From the NCBI RefSeq assembly GCF_024362345.1, contig NZ_CP101505.1, positions 2,191,501 to 2,255,500 of the forward strand: 64,000 nt of DNA, given 5' to 3'. This document shows positions 1-8,321 of the stretch, piece by piece. The notes beneath the pieces were generated by a model that was given only the letters and a program-made list of their open reading frames with translations, ran no database searches and had not been told where the DNA came from. Position 1 is the first letter of the stretch, and each line of letters opens with the position of its first letter. The stretch comes from Polaribacter dokdonensis (GTDB lineage Bacteria; Bacteroidota; Bacteroidia; Flavobacteriales; Flavobacteriaceae). Both the position numbers and the translations under genes were made by a program.

Positions 1-991
1 CTGTTTTTAAGTCTAATAGATATTTTAACTGCCCAACTTGAGTGGCATCATACCCAGAAATTAAAGCATCTGTACCTAAAATATTATTTGCACTATCTGC
101 ATTTAAAAGGCTAAATGGATAAGCGGTTTCTACAATCATTAATTTTTTATTGTAGGTATCAATTAAACTTTTTAAAACAGGTGTTACGTTTTGAATGGTA
201 TATTGAGACCAATTTGGATAATAAGATAAACCAATCCAATCGAAATCTGTAACTCCATTTTCGTTTGCTTCCTTAAACCACCAAACACCATTTTCTGGCT
301 GAGCAATATGCAGCATTACTTCTATATTCTTGTTTTTTGCTGATGATAAATCTCTTACTGCTTTAATACCTTTATTAATTAAATAGGAATTTCTAGACCA
401 ATCCATAGCATTTGCATTGTTGTCTTTTTGTAAAATCATCAAATTAATTTCATTACCCACTTGAACCATTTCTGGTAGCAGATTTTTACGAGATAACTTG
501 TCTAAAATCCTATAAGTATAATTATAGATTGAATCTCCTAAGACTGGTAAATTGTCTACAACTGGCAACCAGGCTTTAGGTATTTCTTGTTTTTCAGGAT
601 CTACCCAATCATCTGAATAATGAAAATCTAAAAGTACTTTTGTATTTGTGTTTTTTGCTCTTTGAATTGTTTTTTCTACATCTTCGAAGTTAGAGTAATT
701 GGTCCAAGTTGGGTTATGCCACAAACGAACACGAACTAAATTGTTTCCTCCATCAGCAAAAATTTTGAATACATCTTCTGAGTCGCCATCTTTATTTTTA
801 TAGGTCACTCCACAGTTTTCCATTTCATTTACATAGGATAAATCTGCACCTAGATAAAATTCACTTTCGGTTGTTTCTGGTAAAATAGTGGTATCATTAT
901 TTGCTTCCTTTTCTGTGGAACAAGAAAGTAATAAAATAGATAAAAAATATAACAAGAGGTACTTTAGTCTTTGCTTAAGAATAGATTTCAT
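1..991 (-). CDS. GH53 endo-beta-1,4-galactanase lipoprotein, partial (C-terminus beyond window)
   Basis: The frame is open from an ATG at 991 to the window edge, giving 330 residues without a stop. It starts with a lipoprotein signal ending in LLSC, so the enzyme should be anchored in the cell envelope. Family GH53 signatures follow: GADLSYVNEME, VRVRLWHNP, LLDFHYSDDW, then QVGNEIN with the likely acid/base Glu181 and VETAYPF with the likely nucleophile Glu288. GH53 enzymes hydrolyse beta-1,4-galactan side chains of pectin or arabinogalactan. The family is usually 350-400 residues, so only a short C-terminal part is missing. In Bacteroidota such lipoproteins usually sit in polysaccharide utilisation loci; any SusC/SusD partners would lie to the left, outside the window. 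Function is recognised from motifs; the cellular role is inferred. Confidence 0.9.
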   Translation of the reverse strand, partial: MKSILKQRLKYLLLYFLSILLLSCSTEKEANNDTTILPETTESEFYLGADLSYVNEMENCGVTYKNKDGDSEDVFKIFADGGNNLVRVRLWHNPTWTNYSNFEDVEKTIQRAKNTNTKVLLDFHYSDDWVDPEKQEIPKAWLPVVDNLPVLGDSIYNYTYRILDKLSRKNLLPEMVQVGNEINLMILQKDNNANAMDWSRNSYLINKGIKAVRDLSSAKNKNIEVMLHIAQPENGVWWFKEANENGVTDFDWIGLSYYPNWSQYTIQNVTPVLKSLIDTYNKKLMIVETAYPFSLLNADSANNILGTDALISGYDATQVGQLKYLLDLKT

Positions 992-1048
992 TTTTAGTGA
1001 GCTAAATTTCAAGTGAAGTTAGTAAAACTTTTATAGCTCTAAAAAATA

Positions 1049-1075
1049 AAAGTCTGGATTGTAAATCCAGACTTT
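1049..1075 (-). terminator. Rho-independent terminator of ssb
   Basis: A perfect 12-bp stem (1049-1060 with 1064-1075) has a 3-nt loop. Read on the minus strand it follows the ssb stop within 10 nt and is followed by a U-rich run. Confidence 0.8.
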
Positions 1076-1081
1076 ATAAAC

Positions 1082-1417
1082 CTATTTGTTGCCTAACATT
1101 AATAACTCATTGCAGACAATTTCTGTTACATATCTCTTTTCACCCTCTTTTGTTTCATAGTTTCTGCTGGTAAGTTTACCTTCTATAGCAACCTCATTTC
1201 CTTTTTGCAGATACCTTTCTATAATATCTGCAGTTTTATTCCAAGCTACAATGTTATGCCATTGAGTATCTGTTACTTTTTCACCATTGGCATTTTTGTA
1301 ACTTTCATTGGTAGCAATAGAGAATTTTGCTAGTTTTTTACCACTATCTAAGGTGATGATTTCTGGGTTGTTTCCTAAATTTCCAATTAACTGTACTTTG
1401 TTTCTTAACGTACTCAT
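1082..1417 (-). CDS. ssb: Single-stranded DNA-binding protein, short form
   Basis: This 111-residue protein is a single OB-fold SSB: MSTLRNKVQLIGNLG at the start, then LAKFSIATNE and WHNIVAWNKTA. It binds ssDNA during replication, recombination or repair. The frame extends 17 codons upstream to 1468, but those residues are not SSB-like and the family begins at MSTLRN, so the ATG at 1417 is chosen. The protein stops at ELLMLGNK, directly after the OB fold. It has no Gly/Pro-rich linker and no acidic C-terminal tip (DDDIPF type), which recruits partner proteins in housekeeping SSBs. It may therefore be an accessory SSB, with a full-length copy elsewhere in the genome; that is inference. A near-consensus -7 box lies at about 1471-1478 on the minus strand. 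Confidence 0.92.
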   Translation of the reverse strand: MSTLRNKVQLIGNLGNNPEIITLDSGKKLAKFSIATNESYKNANGEKVTDTQWHNIVAWNKTADIIERYLQKGNEVAIEGKLTSRNYETKEGEKRYVTEIVCNELLMLGNK

Positions 1418-1542
1418 AAGATAAGTTTTTAAATTATTTATTTTATTGTTGTCAATTATTTTCGACACTGCAAAGATGCAACACCATCAAAAGTTTAATC
1501 GGTTTAAAAGCGCTTACTTTCGGTTGTAAATATTTGTAGTCG

Positions 1543-1572
1543 TTTGTAAACGAATAAATTATTGTACCTTTA
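1543..1572 (+). promoter_or_regulatory. Bacteroidota-type promoter next to the ATG at 1577
   Basis: TTTG at 1543-1546 (-33) and TACCTTTA at 1565-1572 (-7, one mismatch to TAnnTTTG). Only four bases separate the -7 box from the ATG, which predicts a leaderless or nearly leaderless mRNA. Confidence 0.6.
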
Positions 1573-1576
1573 CAAG

Positions 1577-1930
1577 ATGGAAAAAAGAAGTTGTTTAGAG
1601 TGTGGAGAAGCTGTTAAAGGTAGAGTAGATAAGAAATTTTGTTCTGATTACTGTAGAAATTCGTACAACAATAAAGTAAATAAAGACAGTAAAAATCTTA
1701 TTAGAAACATTAATAATAGATTGAGAAAAAATTATAAAATCTTATCTGATTTAAACGTTTCAGGTAAAACCAAAGTAACCAGAACCAAATTATATGATAA
1801 AGGTTTTGATTTTCAATTCTTTACATCTATCTATAAAACAAAAACAGGTAACACCTATTTTTATGTCTATAATGAAGGTTATTTGGCCTTAGAAAACGAA
1901 ATGTTTTTATTAATAAGAAAAGAAGCTTAA
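1577..1930 (+). CDS. Small N-terminal zinc-ribbon protein of unknown function
   Basis: This 117-residue protein starts at the ATG 1577 (MEKRSC); an in-frame TTG at 1562 overlaps the promoter and is rejected. Cys6, Cys9, Cys22 and Cys26 (CLEC and FCSDYC) form a probable four-cysteine zinc site like those in small zinc-ribbon proteins. The remainder is Lys/Asn-rich with no recognisable catalytic motif. No signal peptide or membrane segment is seen, so it is cytoplasmic. It is divergent from ssb, and its stop lies two bases from the stop of the convergent CBS gene. I do not recognise a named family. A nucleic-acid or protein-interaction role is possible but unproven. Confidence 0.75.
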   Translation: MEKRSCLECGEAVKGRVDKKFCSDYCRNSYNNKVNKDSKNLIRNINNRLRKNYKILSDLNVSGKTKVTRTKLYDKGFDFQFFTSIYKTKTGNTYFYVYNEGYLALENEMFLLIRKEA

Positions 1931-1932
1931 TT

Positions 1933-2400
1933 CTATTTCCAAGTATTTCCTTTCACTTTAATTGCAGCCTTTAAAACATCTTTCTGACTTAATTGGCCTA
2001 TTAATTTTCCATTATCGCAAACAGGAAATCTTCTTCTGTGTGAGCTAATGAATTTAAAAGCGGCATCAAAAATATTCATGTCTTTATCTATAGTATCTAC
2101 ATCTGTAACCATGTATTTACCAACAGTATTATTTGTGTCAGAAGGCATGTTGTAATACTTACTTTCAGAAATATGTTTTATACAATCTGTTTCAGATATA
2201 ATACCAATTAGTTGATTGTTGTCATTCACAACTGGTCCTCCAGAAATTTTATTTTTAATCAATAAAGCAATAACATGATCTAAAGAATCTTCTGCTTTAA
2301 ATGTTATTAATTTAGTAGTCATGTAGTCAGAAACTAAAATTTGTTCTTCGTTCTTATTTTGAGACTCATCTCTTTTGCCTTGAAAGCTTTTAATACCCAT
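1933..2400 (-). CDS. CBS-domain protein (tandem CBS pair)
   Basis: This 155-residue cytoplasmic protein consists of two CBS motifs. The first runs from about residue 22 to 80 (VSDYMTTKLITF, SGGPVVNDNNQLIGIIS). The second runs from about 92 to 148 (VGKYMVTDVDTI, RRFPVCDNGKLIGQLS). A stand-alone CBS pair (Bateman module) commonly binds adenine nucleotides or similar ligands and acts as a regulatory subunit. No catalytic domain is fused and the neighbours do not identify a partner. The start ATG at 2400 is the only good candidate. The gene is convergent with the upstream zinc-ribbon gene, with a 2-nt gap between stops and no hairpin. Confidence 0.85.
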   Translation of the reverse strand: MGIKSFQGKRDESQNKNEEQILVSDYMTTKLITFKAEDSLDHVIALLIKNKISGGPVVNDNNQLIGIISETDCIKHISESKYYNMPSDTNNTVGKYMVTDVDTIDKDMNIFDAAFKFISSHRRRFPVCDNGKLIGQLSQKDVLKAAIKVKGNTWK

Positions 2401-2507
2401 TTTAGTTAGTTTTTTGGTTTCATCTAAAATTACAGATTTTTACCTCTTATACAACATTTAACAAAAGTTTTTTTTATTTCTTACATTTATAAAAACTTAA
2501 CAATCAA

Positions 2508-4805
2508 ATGAAAAAGACGTCTTCCCTAATTTCTTTCTTACTAATCTTAGGTGTGGTTTATTGGAGTTTCTATGATTTAAAACCTAGTTTGTCTGAAGAA
2601 AAAGCATTAGAACAGAAGGGCTTTTATTTAAGCAATGCTTTACATCATTTAAAAAATATAAGTACAAATACTCACTTTGTGGGTTCTGCAGAACATAAAA
2701 ATGTACAGAATTATATAGTTACAGAATTAGAAAAATTAGGTTTAGAAGTTAGTATTCAAACACAAACTGCAATCAATAAAAAATGGGTTGCAGGCACAAC
2801 TACAGAGAATATTTTAGCAAGAATTAAAGGGTCAGAAGAAGGTAAGGCTTTAATGCTTTTAACGCATTATGATTCTAGTCCACATTCTTCTTTAGGAGCT
2901 AGTGATGCAGGTTCTGGAGTAGTTGCAATTTTGGAAGGTGTAAGAGCTTTTTTAGAGAATGGAGCCACACCTAAAAATGATATTATTATCTTAATTTCTG
3001 ATGCTGAAGAGTTAGGGTTATTGGGTGCACAAGCATTTGTAGATGAACATGATTGGGCAAAAGATGTTGGTTTAGTTTTAAATTTTGAAGCTAGAGGAAG
3101 TGGAGGGCCTAGTTATATGCTGATGGAAACTAATGGTAAAAACAGCAAATTGCTAGCTGCTTTTTTAGCTGCAGAACCAAACTTTCCTGCAGCAAACTCT
3201 TTAATGTATAGTATCTATAAAAAATTACCAAATGATACAGATTTAACTGTTTTTAGAGAGAGTGGAAATATAAATGGTTTCAATTTTGCTTTTATAGATG
3301 ATCATTTTGATTATCATACAGCACAAGATTCATACGAACGTTTAGACAGAGAAACACTATTGCATCAAGCAGATTATCTAATGACCTCATTAAATTATTT
3401 TGCAAATTCAGATTTAGAAAATTTAAATTCAGATGAAGATTTAGTGTATGTGAATTTTCCATTTATAAAAATGCTAACCTTTCCTTTTGCTTGGGTAACA
3501 TCTTTGGTGATTGGTGCAGTTTTAGTTTTTCTAATCTTGCTGTTTTTTGGTTTTTCTTTAAATAGAATAAAGGGTAAAGAAGTTTTCTTAGGATTTATAC
3601 CGTTTTTAGGTTCCTTAATTTTATGTGGATTGCTTTCTTATTTTGGATGGGAATTGTTAAAAATAATTCATCCTCAGTATAATGATATGCTTCATGGTTT
3701 TACTTATAATGGTTACAGTTATATAGCAGCCTTTATTTGTTTAAACTTGTTGATTACTTTTAAGTCCTATAGCTATTTTTCAAAATTCGACAAGCCTACA
3801 AGCTTAATAATTGCTCCAATTTTTCTTTGGTTGATTATCTGCATAATAATAGCATTAACCTTAAAAGGAGCAGGCTTTTTTATTATACCTGTTTTTATTG
3901 CTTTGCTAATTTTAGCTTTATCAATTTTTACAAACCTAAATTCTGGCTTTAAATCTATTTTATTTACACTCTTATCTATGCCAACACTTTATATATTTTC
4001 ACCTTTGGTGCAAATGTTTCCTGTAGGTTTAGGTTTAAAAATGTTAGCAGTAAGCGCAGTTTTTATTGTTTTAATTTTTGGGTTGATTATACTTTCTTTC
4101 AATCATAAAAAAACAGGAATTATTATAAAACTGAGTGGATTACTGTGTGTTGTTTTCTTTGGATGGGCCACTTATAATAGTGGATTTTCTATAGATAATA
4201 AAAAACCAAATAGTCTTGTTTACATTCAAAATTCTAACGATTCTACAGCCTATTTTGGTACTTATAATAAAACCTTAGATGCCTATACCAATCAAATTTT
4301 TGATGAAAATGCAGTTAAAGGCAGCATAAAAAATGCAGAAACTAAAAGTAAGTATAACACACGTTTTACTTATCATAAAAAAACCGATTTTAAAAATATC
4401 GCTTCTGCAAACATTAATATAATTACAGATACAATAATGGGTACCAAACGCTTTTTAGAAATTAGTGTTCAGCCAAATAGAAATGTAAATAAGTTAGAGT
4501 TTATAACTAAAGATAAAGTGACTTTGCAACAATTTAAAGTAAATGATGCTTTAGTATTAAAAGGTAAAAATTATACTATTAAATATGGTACATTTTTAAT
4601 TTATTATATAGCTAATTCAGATGAAGCAGTAAATTTAACTTTTACAGTTGATAAGAATGAGAAGTTAAATTTTATTCTAAATGAAATTTCTTTTGATTTA
4701 TTAACTAATGAGAATTTTAATATAATACCAAGAACTGAAGAAATGATGCCTATGCCTTTTGTTACAAATGATGCTATAATTATAACTAAAAAGCTGAAAA
4801 TATAG
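2508..4805 (+). CDS. M28-family metallopeptidase with a polytopic C-terminal membrane region
   Basis: This 765-residue protein begins with a membrane anchor or signal (residues 5-24). A zinc aminopeptidase domain of family M28 follows, with the expected two-zinc residues: His120 (LLTHYDSS), Asp133 (GASDAGSG), Glu167-Glu168 (ISDAEELG), Glu194 (NFEARG) and His270 (DYHTAQDS). From about 320 to 560 there are roughly eight hydrophobic segments, followed by a soluble C-terminal domain. This layout resembles the eukaryotic ER metallopeptidase Fxna and its bacterial homologues. It probably removes N-terminal residues from peptides on the outer face of the inner membrane. It is transcribed alone, and its stop is embedded in a terminator hairpin. 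Confidence 0.9.
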   Translation: MKKTSSLISFLLILGVVYWSFYDLKPSLSEEKALEQKGFYLSNALHHLKNISTNTHFVGSAEHKNVQNYIVTELEKLGLEVSIQTQTAINKKWVAGTTTENILARIKGSEEGKALMLLTHYDSSPHSSLGASDAGSGVVAILEGVRAFLENGATPKNDIIILISDAEELGLLGAQAFVDEHDWAKDVGLVLNFEARGSGGPSYMLMETNGKNSKLLAAFLAAEPNFPAANSLMYSIYKKLPNDTDLTVFRESGNINGFNFAFIDDHFDYHTAQDSYERLDRETLLHQADYLMTSLNYFANSDLENLNSDEDLVYVNFPFIKMLTFPFAWVTSLVIGAVLVFLILLFFGFSLNRIKGKEVFLGFIPFLGSLILCGLLSYFGWELLKIIHPQYNDMLHGFTYNGYSYIAAFICLNLLITFKSYSYFSKFDKPTSLIIAPIFLWLIICIIIALTLKGAGFFIIPVFIALLILALSIFTNLNSGFKSILFTLLSMPTLYIFSPLVQMFPVGLGLKMLAVSAVFIVLIFGLIILSFNHKKTGIIIKLSGLLCVVFFGWATYNSGFSIDNKKPNSLVYIQNSNDSTAYFGTYNKTLDAYTNQIFDENAVKGSIKNAETKSKYNTRFTYHKKTDFKNIASANINIITDTIMGTKRFLEISVQPNRNVNKLEFITKDKVTLQQFKVNDALVLKGKNYTIKYGTFLIYYIANSDEAVNLTFTVDKNEKLNFILNEISFDLLTNENFNIIPRTEEMMPMPFVTNDAIIITKKLKI

Positions 4806-4824
4806 AATCATATTTTCAGCTTTT
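4793..4824 (+). terminator. Terminator overlapping the M28 stop codon
   Basis: A perfect 11-bp stem (4793-4803 with 4810-4820) has a 6-nt loop and is followed by TTTT. The left arm includes the last codons and stop of the peptidase gene. It lies between convergent genes and may act on both strands. Confidence 0.75.
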
Positions 4825-4845
4825 AACGTAATTTTTATTTGAAAA

Positions 4846-6033
4846 CTATTTTAAAATAGCTTCTATACCTGGTAAAGATTTACCTTCTAACATTTCTAAC
4901 ATTGCTCCACCACCTGTAGAAACATAACTTACCTTATCTGCAAAACCAAATTGTTTAACAGCAGCAACAGAATCACCTCCACCAACTAAAGAAAATGCTC
5001 CGTTTTTAGTAGCATTGTCTATAGAGTTACCAAGTGCAATTGTTCCTTTTGCAAAAGATTCCATTTCAAAAACGCCTAAAGGTCCATTCCATAAAATGGT
5101 TTTACATTTATTTACAACCTCATCAAAGTTTTCTAAAGATTTTGGACCAGCATCTAAACCTTGCCATCCATCAGGAATTTGAGTAACATCTACAACCTTT
5201 GTATTTGCATTGTTATTAAAATCGTCTGCAGCAACTACATCTACAGGTATATGCACTTCAACACCTTTTTCTTTGGCTTGTTTTAAAATATCTAATGCCA
5301 ATTCCATTTTATCATCTTCACAAATAGAATCTCCAACAGAACCACCTTGTGCTTTTATAAAAGTAAACGTCATACCTCCACCAACAATTAAATGATCTAC
5401 TTTGTCTAAAATATTTTCGATTACTGTAATTTTAGAGGATACTTTTGCACCTCCTAAAATTGCTAAAACTGGTTTTTCTGAATTGTTTAAAACCTTATCT
5501 ATACTTTCAATTTCTCTTGTTAATAAGTTTCCAAAACATTTATTATTTTCAAAAAACTGTGCAATAATTGTGGTTGATGCATGTGCTCTATGTGCAGTAC
5601 CAAAAGCATCATTTACATAAATATCTCCAAATTTAGATAGTTTTTCTGCAAAGGCTACATCACCATTTTTTTCTTCTTCGTAAAAACGTAAATTTTCTAA
5701 TAGTAGAATTTCTCCTGAATCTAAATTAGCAACTGCTTCTTCTACTTTAGGCCCTACACAATCATCAACAAATTTTACGTTACAACCAATTACATCTACA
5801 ACAGCCTTAACAACATGTTTTAAAGAAAATTCTTCTTGTTTACCTTTTGGTCTTCCTAAATGAGACATTAAAACACAGCTTCCTCCATCTTCTAAAACCT
5901 TAATAATAGTAGATTTTGCAGCCTGAATTCTAGTATTATCTGTTACTTCAAAATTATCATTTAAAGGCACATTAAAGTCTACTCTAATTATGGCTCTTTT
6001 TTTATCGAAATTAAAATCGTTTAAGGTTTTCAT
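4846..6033 (-). CDS. pgk: Phosphoglycerate kinase
   Basis: This cytoplasmic glycolytic enzyme transfers phosphate between 1,3-bisphosphoglycerate and ADP. At 395 residues it has the usual length of bacterial PGK. Visible signatures are RVDFNVPLN (substrate-binding N-domain), MSHLGRPKG, HRAHAST, the nucleotide-domain GGAKVSSKI, WNGPLGVFE and the C-terminal GGGDSVAAVKQ. It is monocistronic on the minus strand, with a -7 promoter box 24 bases upstream of the ATG. Nothing is unusual in the sequence. Confidence 0.98.
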   Translation of the reverse strand: MKTLNDFNFDKKRAIIRVDFNVPLNDNFEVTDNTRIQAAKSTIIKVLEDGGSCVLMSHLGRPKGKQEEFSLKHVVKAVVDVIGCNVKFVDDCVGPKVEEAVANLDSGEILLLENLRFYEEEKNGDVAFAEKLSKFGDIYVNDAFGTAHRAHASTTIIAQFFENNKCFGNLLTREIESIDKVLNNSEKPVLAILGGAKVSSKITVIENILDKVDHLIVGGGMTFTFIKAQGGSVGDSICEDDKMELALDILKQAKEKGVEVHIPVDVVAADDFNNNANTKVVDVTQIPDGWQGLDAGPKSLENFDEVVNKCKTILWNGPLGVFEMESFAKGTIALGNSIDNATKNGAFSLVGGGDSVAAVKQFGFADKVSYVSTGGGAMLEMLEGKSLPGIEAILK

Positions 6034-6056
6034 GTTTTTTATGTATCGCTTTTCAA

Positions 6057-6064
6057 CAAAAATA
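6057..6064 (-). promoter_or_regulatory. -7 box for pgk
   Basis: TATTTTTG on the minus strand matches TAnnTTTG and ends 24 bases before the pgk ATG. Confidence 0.55.
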
Positions 6065-6135
6065 CTTTATTATTTAGGTTTACCGAAATTGATATCTTAA
6101 AAATTAAGATAACGTTTTCGGAGTTGTTGCAGTTA

Positions 6136-6915
6136 CTAGAACTTTATAAAAGGATTACTTTTTCTGTTTTTAAAACCATGATAAGCACTAAAAATAAAAA
6201 GTATACCAGCAGCAATAAATGCGTTATTAGCAACTGTTGTATAGCTTTCGTAGTTTGCTACACCAATTGCAATTAGGGCCCAAGTACCAACTAGAGCAAA
6301 CTCTCTCATATTTCTTTTAAATATTAAAATAGTATTTATAATAGTCGCAATTACAATCATTATAATAGTCCAAATTTCTGCAGATATTCCAAAACCATCC
6401 CAATTTATTTTTACTAAATAAGAAGAAACATTTGCAATACTAGCTACTGTTACCCAACCACTATAAATTACAAAGGGCCACCATAAAAATAAAATTGTAG
6501 ATTTTGAAGCTTCATATAACTCCATATTATTATTTACTACTATTTTTAAAAGAGCTATAAGTAAAATAAATATACAGATACAAGAAAGACCTGTGTAACC
6601 ATATATCCAGCAGAAAATCCAAGCACTATTTGCAAAACAAGAGATAATAAACCAGAAACCAGTTTTTAAAATAAAATCATCGTTTTTAACTTTTACAAAC
6701 AAACTTCTACCTTGGTATATTATAAAGCCAAGCAGCAATAAGTATATAATTCCCCAAATTGAAAAAGCATAGCCTGCAGGTGTAAACAGCGATTTTATAT
6801 TATCTGAAACACCACCAATTGTTTTACCATCCATAGCACCAGTATTAGAGAGGTAATTAATAAAAACTACAGAAACAAAGGCAATACCGTTTAAAATTTG
6901 TAATAATTTCTTCAT
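6136..6915 (-). CDS. TspO/MBR-like polytopic membrane protein (tryptophan-rich sensory protein family)
   Basis: This 259-residue integral membrane protein has about seven to eight hydrophobic segments. The stretch FTPAGYAFSIWGIIYLLL and the later W-rich helices (FLWWPFVIYSGW, INWDGFG) resemble proteins annotated as tryptophan-rich sensory protein or TspO/MBR-related. It is longer than classical five-helix TspO (about 160 residues), so the assignment is to the wider family. TspO proteins bind porphyrins or other ligands, but no specific ligand can be read here. It is separated from pgk by about 100 bases on the same strand and has no clear terminator. Confidence 0.65.
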   Translation of the reverse strand: MKKLLQILNGIAFVSVVFINYLSNTGAMDGKTIGGVSDNIKSLFTPAGYAFSIWGIIYLLLLGFIIYQGRSLFVKVKNDDFILKTGFWFIISCFANSAWIFCWIYGYTGLSCICIFILLIALLKIVVNNNMELYEASKSTILFLWWPFVIYSGWVTVASIANVSSYLVKINWDGFGISAEIWTIIMIVIATIINTILIFKRNMREFALVGTWALIAIGVANYESYTTVANNAFIAAGILFIFSAYHGFKNRKSNPFIKF

Positions 6916-6980
6916 AATTAAAGTTTGATAATTTAAGTGATTAAAATTACAAAATCTAAAATTAAAATTTTCTAAAGTTC

Positions 6981-6988
6981 TATATTTG
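6981..6988 (+). promoter_or_regulatory. -7 box abutting the holB start
   Basis: TATATTTG lies four bases before the ATG at 6993. With the transcript start expected three to four bases after the box, this predicts a leaderless mRNA. No TTTG is seen at -33. Confidence 0.55.
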
Positions 6989-6992
6989 CTAT

Positions 6993-8135
6993 ATGCTTTT
7001 CAACCAAATTATAGGTCAGGAACACATTAAAAACCATCTTAAAAAGTCAGCAGAAAATGGCAGGGTTCCACATGCACAATTATTTGTGGGTAAAGAAGGT
7101 TCAGGGACTTTGCCAATGGCTATTGCTTATGCTCAGTTCTTGTTGTGTAATTTTTCTACAGATGCAGATGCTTGTAATTTAAAATGTAATAAGCTACAAC
7201 ATCCAGACTTACATTTTGCCTTTCCTGTAACTACTAACGATGTTGTAAAGAAACATCCTGTAAGTAATCTTTTTTTAGAAGATTGGAGAGATTTTGTAGA
7301 AAATCAGCCTTATGGAAGTTTATTTAATTGGTTGCAACATATAGGTGTAGAGAATAAACAAGGTTTAATAAATGTTGATGAAGCAGAAGATGTTGTAAAG
7401 AAATTAAAACTTAAAAGTTTTGAAGGTGGTTTTAAAGTGATGATAATTTGGATGGCAGAAAAAATGAATATTGCTGCTGCCAATAAATTATTAAAACTGA
7501 TAGAAGAGCCACCAGAAAAAACGGTATTTATTTTAATTACAGAAAATGAAGAGCAGATTATAAATACAATAAAATCTCGCTGTCAAGCCTTACATTTTCC
7601 TGTTTTAGCAGAACAAGATATTATAAATACATTAATTGTAAACCATCAAGTAGAAGATAATAAAGCTGCAAATATTGCGCATCAAGCAGAAGGTAATTTT
7701 AATAAAGCTTTACATTTATTACATAATGATTCATCTGATTTGGTTTTCGAAGAATGGTTTATTGCTTGGATTAGAACTGCTTTTAAAGCAAAAGGTAATG
7801 CTACAGTTGTACAACAATTAATTTCTTGGTCTGATACTATTGCAAAAACAGGTAGGGAAACACAAAAACGATTTTTAGAATATTGTTTGCAGTTTTTTAG
7901 ACAAGCTTTATTAATGAACTACAAGTCTGATCAGCTGGTTTTTATGGAGACAAAAACCAATTTTCAGTTATCTAAATTTGCACCTTTTGTCCATTCAGGA
8001 AATATCTTAGAAATAGAAAAAGAGATTAGTGAAGCAATTTATCATATAGAAAGAAATGGAAATGCTAAAATTATTTTGTTAGATCTCTCAATGAAATTAA
8101 CTCGCTTTTTGCATAAAAAGGAAGAAAAGTTATAA
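6993..8135 (+). CDS. holB: DNA polymerase III subunit delta-prime (clamp loader)
   Basis: This 380-residue AAA+ protein matches the delta-prime clamp-loader subunit, which helps load the beta clamp onto primed DNA. It begins LFNQIIGQEHIKNHL and has a degenerate Walker A, GKEGSGTLP, that lacks the ATP-binding Lys, as is normal for delta-prime. Cysteines in LLCN, DAC and LKCN fall where the family has its zinc module. VDEAEDVV and AAANKLLKLIEEPPE are typical of the DnaX/HolB family, and the SRC motif (IKSRCQAL) is present. The C-terminal third is helical collar sequence. It is convergent with the small zinc protein; the two stops are separated by two bases. Confidence 0.9.
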   Translation: MLFNQIIGQEHIKNHLKKSAENGRVPHAQLFVGKEGSGTLPMAIAYAQFLLCNFSTDADACNLKCNKLQHPDLHFAFPVTTNDVVKKHPVSNLFLEDWRDFVENQPYGSLFNWLQHIGVENKQGLINVDEAEDVVKKLKLKSFEGGFKVMIIWMAEKMNIAAANKLLKLIEEPPEKTVFILITENEEQIINTIKSRCQALHFPVLAEQDIINTLIVNHQVEDNKAANIAHQAEGNFNKALHLLHNDSSDLVFEEWFIAWIRTAFKAKGNATVVQQLISWSDTIAKTGRETQKRFLEYCLQFFRQALLMNYKSDQLVFMETKTNFQLSKFAPFVHSGNILEIEKEISEAIYHIERNGNAKIILLDLSMKLTRFLHKKEEKL

Positions 8136-8137
8136 GC

Positions 8138-8308
8138 CTACCTTTTCCAAGTGCCTCCATAAACGTAAAGAGGATTGTCTTTTTTTACATTTAACAAACA
8201 TTGTTCACAAGTAAAAACCCATTTTTTAGGTTGTTTATATTGTATTCTAAACATAGTAGAAAAATCTTTCTTACAGATTTCACAGTATTTTACTCTAGAC
8301 TTTGCCAC
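8138..8308 (-). CDS. Small four-cysteine (zinc-type) protein downstream of ribE
   Basis: Reading the minus strand from a GTG at 8308 to TAG at 8138 gives a 56-residue protein. Two CxxC pairs are placed at residues 9-12 (CEIC) and 34-37 (CEQC), and the C-terminus is NPLYVYGGTWKR. Spacing and basic character suggest a small zinc-binding protein. It lies 13 bases after the ribE stop on the same strand, so it is probably co-transcribed with riboflavin synthase, and it ends two bases from the holB stop. No ATG is available in frame before the first Cys pair, which supports the GTG start. The function is unknown to me; Cys spacing and the tight fit between two genes are the evidence that it is real. 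Confidence 0.75.
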   Translation of the reverse strand: MAKSRVKYCEICKKDFSTMFRIQYKQPKKWVFTCEQCLLNVKKDNPLYVYGGTWKR

Positions 8309-8321
8309 TAATTTAATGTTA

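Noticed and set aside
1418..1468. N-terminal extension of SSB (17 codons)
   Set aside because: Residues are not SSB-like and the family starts at MSTLRN; the extension runs into the promoter.
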